Shown here: positions 36,710-48,400 of the stretch, in pieces
How positions within the stretch are numbered: the first letter of the stretch is position 1
How the letters are laid out: the number at the start of each line of letters is the position of its first letter
Assembly: GCA_025667525.1 (NCBI GenBank)
Contig: JANFOE010000584.1
Location: 464,001-528,000 of the forward strand
Source of the DNA: Glebionis coronaria
Taxonomy: Eukaryota > Streptophyta > Magnoliopsida > Asterales > Asteraceae
Length of the DNA stretch: 64,000 nucleotides
Reading direction: 5' to 3'
Position numbers and translations under genes: made by a program
Notes under the pieces: model-generated
What the model saw: the letters and a program-made list of their open reading frames with translations, nothing else
Database searches by the model: none
What the model was told of the DNA's origin: nothing

Positions 36710-36717
36710 CTTATATA
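36710..36717 (-). promoter_or_regulatory. TATA box in the 5' LTR of element C
   Basis: The minus strand reads TATATAAG in CACTATATAAGGAGCC. The surrounding promoter region is intact, unlike in element D. Confidence 0.55.
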
Positions 36718-37774
36718 GTGCCTATAGAACAATCTAGAATAGAAAATTACAAACCCTAATCCTAAGAAAAGTCCCAAAATACCCTTGAACGTTTTTAGAC
36801 GAATTTGGTGATATTGGATCCTGGCTGTTCAAATTTGCGTTGGGAGGAAGCAATATATCTTGGCCATTGATTTGGGGACACCTTATTTCCTTGGAGCCAA
36901 AGGAATGATGTGATTGGTGGATTGGGTAATTGGGGGTGGGGACCACACGCATGGGATTGGGGATTTTAGGAGTGGGATGGGTTTGTATTGGTGTGAATTA
37001 TACGTGTGCAGGTTTAATTGGGTTTTACCCAAGTAAAAGTGAAGGTGAAACCTGGGCTATAAAAAAGATGTACAGTACTTGTTTAGATCCGATTTTGGGG
37101 GAAACTAAAGTGTTTGGCGCACTTTGTGGTTTGAATGTTTCAGGTGTGCACTTTCAGTCCTTATGTTTTGAAGTTTTTGGCAAACAAGGTTTTATGCCCT
37201 AAAACGTGACTTCACTTGTAAATAAGTTTCACCAATTGTCACATTTGGCACAAAACTTTGACAAAAGGTTATCAAGGATGATTTTTGCCATTTTGTGATA
37301 TTTCAAGGGCTGTTTTTGAACATTGTTGATCTTCCAAGGTCTTCTTTGCATCTTTAACTTCATGAGGGACCATAGTTGACAAATTTGATTTGTTGAGGGA
37401 CCAATCTTGCCATTTCTCCAAAGTTGAAGGTCCTTTTTGCAATTTTGACAAACTTAAGGGACCAAACTTGTAATTATCAATATACAAGGGTTTTAAGTGT
37501 CATTTCTTCATTCATTGAGGATCAATCTTGTTTTGTCTTCAAGTCTTCAAGGGTATTTGATGAAAATTCCATGATTAGGGCCCGGTTCTTCGTACGGCTT
37601 CGTTTCTCGTGTCCGTTTTTCCTTGTATCTTGTGATCTTTTGTCTTTTTCATGATATCCATACCTAAAATACACAAGTAAACAAACACAAGCATATATAT
37701 GGTATTTTATGACATTTTTATGCATTTAAAGCCCGAAAAGAACGATGAGATCATGTATAAATGCCATCTCATCA

Positions 37775-37779
37775 AGGTC
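37775..37779. repeat. Target-site duplication, right copy, element C
   Basis: AGGTC directly follows ATCTCATCA and matches 23879-23883. It lies in T, nine bases downstream of the pol stop codon. Confidence 0.92.
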
Positions 37780-37787
37780 GTAGCCCT

Positions 37788-40700
37788 TCAGAGGTAGCAT
37801 CTTTTAAGGTTGCAAATATTCCATGTACGATCTAAGTCACGGCCATCCATATCACGCAACTTGTATGAACCTAGCCCTAAAGCTTCCATGACCTCATACG
37901 ACCCTTCCCACTTTGGACCAAGTTTCCCCGTGCTCTCTGCGCGACTTTCCTCGTTAGAACGATAGACAAAATCCCCCAGTCGAAAGGAAACACGCTCTAC
38001 TTCAGAATCGTAATAATCTTTCATACGTGCCTTAGACTTAGCCTCATCTATGGCTGCTATCTCTCGTTTCTCCTCTAGCAAGTCTAGATTGACCCGGAGT
38101 TGGTCATCGTTTGTGACGACGTTAACCTCCACCGTGCGGATTGTTGGCATCCCAATTTCTGTTGGGATAACAGCCTCGGTTCCATAGGCCAGCGTAAATG
38201 GAGTGTCCCCATTGGCTGTTTGATCATTGTCATGTGTGTCCATAGGACATGCGGCAGTTCATCTACCCACTTGGCGCTTCTTTCATATAAGCGTGCTTTT
38301 ATACCTTCACCTAGGCTTCTATTTGCCCGCTCCACGAGACCATTAGTCTGTGGGTGCTTAACTGATGCGAAACGCCATTTGATACTCAACGCCGCGCACC
38401 AATCCTTGAATGGATTTTCCGCGAACAACTTTACGTTATCCGAGATGATCTTGTAGGGCAAACCGAAGCGGCACACAATATTTTGCCAAACAAACTTTTT
38501 TACTTGTTTGCCCTAATCGTTTTGACCGCCTTAGCTTTTATCTAGCGAGTGAAATAGTCCATAGCTATAATCAAGAACTTAACGCCCATGCGGCAACAGC
38601 AAAGGGGCCTACGATATCAATCCCCCACTTGTAGAACATCCATGGGGATGTAATGGGTGTTAGTTCTTGTTGTGGATGTCGTGGTACTGGCCTGTGTACT
38701 TGGCAATCGCTGTATTTAAGAATCATGTTCCGCGCGTCCTGATGCATAGTTGGCCAATAGTACCCTGTGTATAGAGCTCGTGCTACTACTGATCTGGGGC
38801 CTGCGTGCATACCGCATGACCCTTCATGTATTTCACTAATCACATAGCTAACCTGGCGTGGCCCGACGCATCGCAGCCACAGCAGTAGGAAGGAACGCTT
38901 GTATAGAACACCATCTCAGAGTTCGAAATGTTGCGACTTCCTTTTGACACATCGCGCCACCTTTCCGTCCTTAGGAAGGGTCCCATCAGTTAAGTAGTTG
39001 ATGATCGGGGTCATCCATGTGGGCCCCTCTTCATCAACTATGGTCGCTATCTCTCCTCCTGTAATGGACTTTTCCTTTAGTATTTCAACCAACACCTGTT
39101 TGGATATATGGGCAAAGCTTGTAGACGCGATCTTGCTAAGAGCATCCGCCTTCTTGCTCTCGCCTCTTGGTACCTGCTTGATGGAGAACTTTCCAAAGCC
39201 GGCGATGAGTGACTTGACTTTCTACAAATATTGGATCATGTTATCCTCCTTAGCTACGTACCCTCCTAGGATGTGATTCGCGACAAGCCGTGAGTCCACG
39301 TAGGCTTAAAGGTTGCGTACTCCCATCCTAGCAGCGATTTTTAAACCCGCAATCAATGCATCATATTCTGCCTCATTATTCGTGGTTGTGAACTCAAAGC
39401 ACAAGGTGTAGGTAAATTACATTCCTTTGAGATTCGTGAGAATGAGGCCGACTCCTGATCCGTCTGTGCAAGAAGATCCATCAGTAAACAAAACCCATGG
39501 TTCCGTTGGAATTTCTTCTTTTTGCACCATTGGCTCGCCCTCCTCAGGTTTCTCAATTAGGAAATCTGCCAAAATTTGGCCCTTAACGGCTGTCCTTGGT
39601 CTATAAGAGATGTTATGTTCTCCTAGTAGGACGCTCCACTTCTGTAATCTCCCAGCTACGTCCGGTTTAGAGATGATCTGTCTTATTGGCTGATCAGTGA
39701 TAACCTCAATTGGTTGCGCCTGGAAGTGCCAGCGCAGCCTTTTCGCGGCGTAAACCAATGACAAAACCAACTTCTCCATTGATGAATAATTCAACTCCGG
39801 TCCTTGCAATGCTCTGCTTATGAAGTAAACCGGAGCTTGGACTGAATCCCTATCAGTCATAAGGACTGCGCTGATTGCTCCGTACGTAGCGGACAGATAC
39901 ATAATTAGCTCCTCCTTAGGTCGGGGTGCCACTAGCATGGGAAGAGCCGCGGGATGTTGTTTAAGCTGCTCAAAGGCTTCCTCTGCCTCTTTTGTCCAGC
40001 GAAAGTCTCCTTTCTTTAAGAACTTCTTGAGTGTTTTAAATAAAGAAAGTGACTTCTCCGCGGACTTTGATAAGAACCTATTAAGCCCGGCCAGCTTTCG
40101 ATTGAGTGATTGTACCTCCTTGAGTGTCCGAGGGGATGATAGCTGTATCACGGCGTCCGTCTTCTCTGGAAAAGGTTTGATGCCGTTTGGATTAATCATA
40201 TACCCAGGGAACATTCCTTCGGTTGCTCCAAACGGGCACTTTTTTGGATTCAGTTTCATGTTGATTTTCCTCAACGTGTCGAACGTTTCCTTGATATCAT
40301 GGAGGAGCGCTTCCTCCGTATGGCTCTTGATGACCAAGTCTTCGACGTAGACTTTAAGGTTACGGCCTATCTGCGATTCGAAGGCTTAATCAACAAGTAG
40401 TTGATATGTCGCACCGGCGTTCTTTAGTCCGAACGACATTTGTGTGTAACAATACACGCCCTGACTAGTGTGGAACGCCGTCTTCTCCTCATCTTCCTCC
40501 GCCATCTGGATCTGATAGTATCCTTTGTAAGCTTCTAAAAAACATTTAAAAGGGTATCCGCATAAGGGTTCCACCTTCCAATCAATTTCTGGTAACGGAT
40601 AGCAGTCTTGCGGACAAGCTTTGTTCAAGTCTCTGAAGTCCACACACATGCGCCAGCTTCCGTCATGCTTCTTGACCATGACCGAATTAGATAACCATTC

Positions 40701-41317
40701 ATATTAATGTACCTCGCGCATAATTCCTACGTCCACCATCTTCTGTACCTCGTACAGTATTACCTGGCTGCGTTCTTGTGCTTGACCACACTTCTTTTGC
40801 TTTACAAGGGGATATCCCGGGCGGATTTGAAGCTTATGTTCTGCTATCGGACGCGGCACGCCCGTCATATGCTTTGGCTCCCATGTGAATATATCAAGGT
40901 TTGCTTTTAGGAGAGAGCATATGGCCTTCTTCCCTTTTTCCAATAGCGTTCCCCCTATGGCTACCTCTTGTTCCAGGTAGTCGGGGTGGATTACCACCTT
41001 CCAATTAGGGGGAGGTGATCCTTCCTTTATGGGAACTGGCTGAACTGGTGTTGTCAAGACGTGGCACTCGGATGCCGGTGCTATCGAATTGTAAATAGTA
41101 ATAGTTCCCCCTTAACTGGGAAATTAATCATGCCGTGAGCCGTGGACGGGACTACCCGTATGGCTACGATGCCTGGTCTTCCAATAATACCATTGTACGG
41201 AGAGTGTGAACGTATCACCATGAATTTCATCCACACCGTGGTGGAATGATCTTTATCTCCAATGGTTACCAGTAGACGCAGTTGTCCTATTGGCTAGATA
41301 GTGTCTCCATTAAAGCC
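37788..41317 (-). pseudogene. Tat-clade pol remnant: protease end, RT, two RNase H domains, integrase
   Basis: Read right to left. The C-terminal protease part (IIGRPGIVAIRVVPSTAHG) lies at 41317-41092. RT follows (VKKHDGSWRMCVDFRDLNKACP, GYYQIQMAEEDEEKTAF); its catalytic box is YVED (40338-40349) where YVDD is expected. A gypsy-type RNase H (LIMYLSATYGAISAVL, ELNYSSMEKLVLSLVYAAKR) is followed by a second RNase H (WVLFTDGSSCTDGSGVGLIL, NNEAEYDALIAGL); the dual arrangement is the hallmark of the Tat clade. Integrase shows HEGSCGMHAGPR, a damaged Cys pair (KYSDCQVHRP), WGIDIVGPF, ISDN and NGLVERANRSLGEG, ending KRCYL at 37788. Stops at 40704 and 40386 and several frameshifts disable it. Element D splits the protease at its right end. 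Confidence 0.88.
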
Positions 41318-44300
41318 GACTGCTTTTATACATAGTCTCATCGTCCAAATTGGGCTTAAAATGCATTAAATATTATCAAAATACCCAAATATATGCTTGT
41401 GTTTGTTGCTTGTGTATTTTAGGTACGGATATTGAGAAAATGACAAAAGATCACAAGAATCAAGCAAAAAAAACGAAGCCGCACGATGAACCAAGCCCTA
41501 ATAAAGAATTTTCCAAAGAAAACCCTTGAAGATTTGAAGAATATTGAAGATTGGTCCTCTAAGTTTTATGAATTGACACTTTATACCCTTGTATCTTCAT
41601 AATTATAAGTTTGGTCCCTAAAGTTTGTCAAAATTACAAAAAGGACCCTCAACTTGGAAGAATTGGCAAATTTAGTCCCTCAACAAATCTAAATTGTCAA
41701 TAATGGTCCTTCAAGAAGTCAACAAACAAGTCAAAGTCCTTAAAGTTTGAAAACATGTCAAGATCAGTCCTTGGAATATGAAGAAATTGCATGTTTAGTC
41801 CTTGTTTCAAGTTTATAAACAAATTGTGCCAAAAATGACAAGTTTCCAAAGTTAATTACAAAGGAAATGGGATTATTAGCTGTTTTATACAAAGTAGAAG
41901 AATGAAGAAACATGGGGGACTATATCTGCCAGACAACCAAGCATTGTAAATCCGTTTTATTTTATGAAATAAAATTGGTATTGTGTTGTTGATGAGAAGC
42001 AAAGAACCTCTTTACATTCCTGCAATTTAATTTCCAAAGTTTAATTTCAATTTGAGTTTCTGTCTCAATCTAAGTTTTTTTTTATTTTCCTTTTTTGAAA
42101 ATTCGTCCAAAAGCTTTAAGCTTGCATCATAAGCCTGATAATCTTGTAGATTATCAAGCTTAGGTGAGGGTTTAAGCCTTTGTTGATTCAGTTTGTGGTG
42201 AAGTTTCAAGATATTTAAAACCAGTTTTTTATTATTTCATCTAATAAGTCATAAACAGCTTAACCAATAAGCTTGTTTATAGCTTATTGGTATTGTGAAC
42301 AGTTAAATTTGGTGCTTTACTTTTCTCTTAGCAGGTTTTCAAAGGCTCAAATCCTTTTAAGAAACATGTGGTGTGTGTGTCAACAGTGACCACCACCACC
42401 TTCTCTTTTTCTTGCTTCCTTATTCAAATCCAAGGTCCAGCATAGGCCCCAGCCTATAGGAGGTGGCAAAGCAGCCACTAAGGGTCCTGGATGTAGGACC
42501 CTTAAGGTAGTTACTTGTTTCCCAATTCATTTTGTAGTTTTCTGAAAAATTATGTGATTTTGTGAAAATTGCATGAAAGCTGTTTAAGGGCTGTTTAAAT
42601 TGTTTAATATTGTTTAATCTGGTATAGTATGCATGTTAGATTGATTAGGGTTTGAGTTGATTTGCTTAAAAAAAATCAATTTTGGGATATTAAGGGGTGT
42701 TTGGATCTGCTTATTAACTAAGATTTTTGGAAGATTTTGGAAGTTAAATCTGTTAGAATCACACTCTTAGGGTTGCTATAGGTTGTGTGTTGCTTGTTTG
42801 TTCAGTTTTTGTGAATTTTACACACATTTTCATGTTCAAACTTTGAAAAAGCTAGCAAAATCAGAAAACTGCCATAAGTGTCTGTTCTTGTGAAACTTGT
42901 ACTTGATTTTTGCTAAGCAGCTAAATTTAAGGTTGTTTGAGGGTTGTGAATCAATTGTATGCTAATTGGTCAGCTTGTATGCATGTTATGAGACCTTAAA
43001 ATCCAGTTGTGTGTCAAGTTTGTCAGCAAAACCTCTCAGACTTACTTTAAGCCTAATCAGAAACTTGTATGTGCTATTTGGTGCTTGATCTTGTGTGTAA
43101 TCTGCTTGTTTAGTGTTTGATTTGACTCCTTGTACTCAAAAGAGTACAAGGGTGCCCTTGTTCCATCAAAATCACCACCAAAAATCAGCAATCAAGCTCC
43201 TCTTGATTACCTTCACAAGTGAAGAAAGCATAAGTGCTTTGTGTTCATCATTAAGCAGACCTGAACTCGTTTTCATTTCATTCTTGCTTTAATCTTGTTG
43301 AAATTTGGATTTGATTTGTGTTTTGAGTAAGTATTAGTCATCAGTTTGTGTTTTAAAAGTAAAAAAAAAAAAAAAAGTTTTGCAAAAAGGCACACCCTGC
43401 CTGGACTCGAACACGCGACCTTGCGTTCCAAGGAGTAGCGTGTTTACCAGTGATCTAGATGGCCTTTTTACGTTTACCTTTCATTTCAATACTTATTTAA
43501 GGTGTTTTTGGTTTTGTGCTTATTTAACAAACAGCTTTTAAATAAGCTGTTTCCAGCTTATTTCTCTTAGCTTTTTCTTGTTTAAGATTTTTCCTAGGAT
43601 TGTATTAGGGTTGTTGATTTTTCTGAGCAAAAAGTAGATTTTTCCCATTATTATTTTATTTATTAGGATTATTTTAAGTTTAATTTTTAGAAAGTCATTA
43701 AAAAATAGTAAAAAGTAACTTAAAAATCTAGAAAAATAATTTTTAGGTTTCTAATCATATTTTTGAGGTTTACAGCTTATTAGGTTTTCAATTTAGCTTA
43801 TTTTTGATTTTATAGGATTTTAGGGTGTTTAAGCAACTTTAAAATTTAATATAAAATTATTAAATAGGTTTCAGAAAATTTGGTTTGCATTTTTGTTTTA
43901 GTTACATTATTTAGGATTTTTGGTAATTTTTTAGAATTTATTTACAAACTTTTTATTTTTTTGAATATTTTAATATTATTTTATTATTAAAAATTGAAGT
44001 TTCATTTTTTTTAGTTTTTTCATTTTTCCTAGGTTAAGGACATTAAATTAGGAACTTTGTAACTTTCCAAATATTTTTTAGGCTTTTCATTTAATTTTTA
44101 GAATTAATTTAAGATTTAATAGATTTTAATAGTTTTTGAGTATTTTAAAATAGTTTAATTTGGTTTTAAAATTTTTAAAAATAGTTTTTAGCTTAATTAG
44201 GATATTTTTGAGGTTTACAAACTATAAAATCTTGTTTAGGGCTTTTTAATAATTAAAAGTGATTTTTAGGGCTTTAATTAGCATTAAAAAGTCATTATTG

Positions 44301-44662
44301 AATTAATTAAAAGGTTTTAGCAAGTTTGGGTTTTTTTTAAACTCTTAGAATATTATTGGGGATTTTTAATAATTTTTAGGAATTTTTAGGTTAAAATTTT
44401 AATTTTTGTACTATTTACGGTTTTACGTTTTCGCCTTTTTCGTCGTAGTTTAATTCGTTTTCGTAACCGTCTTTTCTTTCTTAATCCCATTTCTTTCTCA
44501 ATCATATAATCACAAACATTAATCAATTCAATACACAACGCACTAGCCTCCTCGAGAACGAACTCACTTAGGGTCATTCACACACGGTTTTCCTAAATCG
44601 TCGTGCACGCTTGCCCTATTTTTACGCTCTTTTTCCTAAAAGACGTAATTTTACAACCATCA
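41318..44662 (+). repeat. 5' LTR of element D, truncated and internally deleted
   Basis: It starts at GACTGCTTTTATAC where the intact LTR starts TGATGAGACTGC, and ends ACCATCA. Compared with the 3' LTR it lacks 53597-54254: ACAACCA joins directly to AGCATTG near 41940. The missing part contains the TATA box (54193-54200), so this LTR probably cannot start the element's transcript. A 15-bp gap near 42648 and scattered substitutions separate the two LTRs. Confidence 0.9.
43394..43464 (-). repeat. tRNA-like sequence in the 5' LTR of element D
   Basis: On the minus strand GGCCATCTAGATCACTGG opens a box-A-like region, followed by a stem-loop CCTTG-GAACG-CAAGG and a box-B-like GTGTTCGAGTCC. It is antisense to the element, as in C, and at a similar distance from the LTR 3' end, but the sequence differs from that of C. 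On the minus strand a T run does not follow closely. Not a functional tRNA by structure. Confidence 0.5.
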
Positions 44663-44665
44663 TTT

Positions 44666-44685
44666 TGGCGCCGCTGCCGGGGAGG
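44666..44685 (+). other. Primer binding site of element D (tRNA-Asp type)
   Basis: TGGCGCCGCTGCCGGGGAGG, three bases after the LTR end ACCATCA; identical to that of element C. Confidence 0.9.
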
Positions 44686-45406
44686 CGTGTTGTGTTTTGG
44701 TTGAACCATTGTTGTTTTTATATTAGCCATAATATCTATTTGTATTAGTAGCACTCTACTAATACGTATGATCGGTTTTTCGTTTTTTTTAATACTATTA
44801 CTATATTGTATACGTAGAACAATAAATTTACAAGTACTCCAAATACGTGAGAAATCACAACCTTGACTTGGGAGGTCATTACCCAATCATTGTATTCGAA
44901 TCTCAAACCAAAGAAAAAGGCAAAAATAGATAAATACTTTCGTAAAGCTCGATTTTGAAAAATACAAACTATAAGGTGGGTATAGGCGGTTGTATTTCAC
45001 GACCTAAAGGAAAAAGGCTCTTAAGTGCTTCGTGCCGCCTCGTTTCCTCCGCTTGCTTGTGCGTATTTTGATTTTGAAAGCTAATCGAGGGTTTTGCCGC
45101 CCAAAGTATTACTTAAGTATCATATATATTTTCTTGGTTTCATTTGATTAAACCCTCTTGAACGATTTGGTGTTCCACCATCGTTCTAAAGTCATCGAAG
45201 GCGTTCACTTCACGTGATCGTTTTCATTCCTTGAGGCTTCTTTAATCGAGAGATTTGATTAAGGAGGAGATTTGTAGATTTGTGTCTACTAATACATTCC
45301 AAAATCCAAAAAAAAGTAAAAACAATCAAAAACCACAAAAAAATTGAAAAAGTAAAAACACCAAAAAGAATCTTCTTTGCTCGCCTTCTCGTTGTACGTG
45401 ACGTTT
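44686..45406 (+). other. 5' leader of element D
   Basis: About 720 bp before gag. Blocks at about 45000-45060 (AAAGGCTCTTAAGTGCTTCG) and 45195-45275 (CACGTGATCGTTTTCATTCC, GGCTTCTTTAATC) are conserved with A and C. Confidence 0.65.
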
Positions 45407-48400
45407 ATGCAAACTCGCTCCAAAGCAAGACGTGCTCGTAAACGAAGAAACAAATCCATCACTCCTTCTAGTGAGGAGTCTCCTATTGACGAAGCCATTG
45501 TAGTGAAAGAAGCACCCATGGCTAATCGAACTATGATGGAGTTGCTTCAAGCACCCACCGAGGGTTATGGAGAAGCGATTGTGATTCCCGCTATCCTTGC
45601 GGAGAATTTTGAGGTAAAGACGGGTTTGTTGTCCATGATTCAAAACAACAAGTTTCGAGGTGACGAAAAGGACAACCCTCATAACCACATTCGCCAATTT
45701 AATCGTCTCACCGCCACATGCAAGTTTAAGGATGTTTCAAACGACTCGATTAAGATGATGCTTTTTCTGTATTCCTTAGCGGGGCCCGCAAAAATTTTGT
45801 TAGAGAAAGAGCCACCCAATTCTATATTGACGTGGAAGGATCTCGTTTCAAAATTCGTGAACCAATTTTTTCCGCCCTCTAAGACTACGCACTTGAAAAA
45901 CGAGATTTCAAAGTTTTCGCAAGAGTATAATGAGAGTTTTTCAACGGCTTGGAATAGGTTTAAGGAAATGTTGCACGAATGTCCTCATCATGGTTTTTCC
46001 GACTTGCATCAAATTGACACGTTTTACAATGGCTTGAACGATCATGAGCGTGATTATCTTAATGCCGCCGCGGGTGGTAATTTTTTGTGTAAGACGGTCG
46101 AGGAAGCATTGTTAATCATTGAGAATAGGTCTAAGGTGTATAGTCCTCGTAGCACGTCGAGTGTTCGTAAGACTTCGTCTTCGTCTTCGCCTTCATTGTC
46201 ACACACCGTTGATGCTTGCCAAATCGAGGCTAATTTGGAGAACAAAATTTTTGATATAGTGAAAGGATTGTTAGTTGAGTTTAAAGTTGGTGAACAACCC
46301 GCTCCCGCTACGATTAAAGCGGTTGAGGTTTCTTGTATGAATTGTGGTGGAGCTCACGATTATTCCGAGTGCATTACCAACGGTGGTAACACTTCGAGTG
46401 CCTTCGCGACCGCGGGAACTTATAACCAAAACGGTCAAGTTCCTCGCACTAATCAATTGACTCCACCGGGTTTTCCACCAAATCAAAATGCTAACAATTA
46501 TCGAAACAATCAAGTTGGTTACCAAAGCAATCAAAGGAACAATTACAAGAGTAATAACAACTATGGGAATCAAGGGAGTAGTAGTATCCAATTGCAAAAC
46601 CAAAACCAAAACCGTAATTTTCAAAACACGAGTCAAGGTCTTCAAAATGTTTACACTAAAGAACTTCCAATGGACTTTGTGAATTACGCCACGGAAAATG
46701 ATAAGATTTTGGAAAACATTCAAGAGCAATTGGCTAATCAAGCTAGGGACACGGCTAAGAACACTAAGGAATTGGCTAATTTTGTTAAAGAAAATCTTAG
46801 CATGAGGAATGAATTGAAAAATGATTTTGCTAACCAAATTCAAGGTCAAAACAACAAGATAGAGCAAAGTCGTGCTAGGCTTGAACAAAGAATTGACCAA
46901 AAAGCCGCTAGTCAAGATTTGAAGTTTAATGGTTTTGATGTTAAGCTTAATGCCATTTTAGAAGCCGTCATGGGAAACAAAGCCTCTACTTCGAGTGGTC
47001 TACCTAGTAACACCGTTTCAAACCCGAAGGGAGAGATGAAAGTGATTACCACACGTAGTGGTAAGACACTTAAAGAACCGACTCCTCAACCAATTACTCC
47101 AACGGTGGAGGAAATTGAGGAAGAACCCGAGGTGGTGGTCGAAAAGGAGCATATTTCAATCCCACAAAGTACCGCTCATGCCACACCTACGGTTGACCCA
47201 TCACCCATATTGGAACCCGAGATTCCAAAGGCTATGCCTATGCCCCAACCCACACCACCCTTGCCTTACCCATCGAGACTTAGGAAGGAGAAACGACAAA
47301 AGCGCGACAACTACCAATTTGAGCTTTTTATGAAAATGTTTCGAGATTTGCACTTTAATGTGAGTTTCGCCGATGCTTTGGTCATGATGCCTCGATTTGC
47401 CGCTAACTTTAAGAGTATGTTGAACAACAAGGAGAAATTTCACCAAATGTCTAGTTGTTCGTCGGTTTATCTTAATCGCATACCTCAAAAAGTCGGTGAT
47501 CCCGGTAAATTTTTGATCCCTTGTGCCATTCAAGATATGGAAGAATGCTATGCCTTGGCCGATCTTGGTGCTAGCATTAACTTGATGCCACTTGCAATCT
47601 TCAAGTCGCTCAATCTTCCTAATCTTACTCCTTCACGAATGTCTATTGAGTTGGCCGACCATTCCACGATTCTTGCATGTGGTTTGGCGGAAGACGTTTT
47701 TGTGAAAGTGGGTAAGTTCTACTATCCCATAGACTTTATTGTTGTTGACATCCCCACGGATCCTCAAGTTCCTCTTATTTTAGGTCGGTCGTTTTTAGAT
47801 ACGTCTATGGCTTTAATTGATGTGCATGCTAGAAAGATCACCTTACGTTTCAACGACGAGGAACTTGTTATAAACGCAACTCAAAATTCTCAACTTTCTC
47901 ATGTTTATTTCGTTGCTACCATAAACCTCGTTGATATGATCGACGTGGTTTGTGAGGAATTTTCACAAGAAGTTTTAGGGTTTGGTGATGAAGAAACTAG
48001 TGGCAATCCCACTATGTTAGATCCAATTCTTGATAATTCGACACCAACCTTCACTCCTTTTGAAGGTGGTGGTTTTACGTTGGAAGAATTCGATGTTCCA
48101 CGTACTTGTGACGAAGATCTCGACAACGATGAGGACTTCTCGATTATCAAGGATTTTCTTAACGATTTCCCATTGCCTCCACCCGAGGAGGTTATGAGTA
48201 TCGAGCCCAAATCTTCACTTGAGGAACCACCTATTCTCGAGTTGAAAGATTTACCTCCTCACCTCGAATATGTCTATTTGGAGGAGGACGACAAGTTGCC
48301 GGTTATTATTGCGAAGGATCTTTCGAATAATGAAAAAACCGCACTTTTCGATGTTCTTAAGGATCACAAAGGGGCGATTGCGTGGAAGTTATCCGACATT

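Larger units (their letters stand above)
23884..37774 (-). mobile_element. Athila-like non-autonomous element C (gag-protease only), young
   Basis: A 13.9-kb minus-strand element with a perfect AGGTC duplication. Order in its own sense: 5' LTR 33995-37774, primer binding site 33971-33990, leader, gag-protease frame 33241-29915, 2.2 kb of 3' non-coding sequence, PPT, 3' LTR 23884-27664. The LTRs (3,780 and 3,781 bp) show only some 15-20 differences by eye, so it is the youngest layer in the window. No RT, RNase H or integrase is present; the gag-PR frame continues into an unrelated tail. Movement must have used enzymes from another element, a D-like relative being an obvious candidate. Confidence 0.93.
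33995..37774 (-). repeat. 5' LTR of element C
   Basis: Nearly identical to 23884-27664; starts TGATTGTAG and ends ATCTCATCA on the plus strand, then AGGTC. Differences include single-base changes near 34850, 36150, 36890, 37060 and 37375. Confidence 0.94.

Noticed and set aside
43362..43380. Poly-A run next to the tRNA-like unit as evidence of a SINE
   Set aside because: The run is short and could be slippage; no target duplication around the unit was found.
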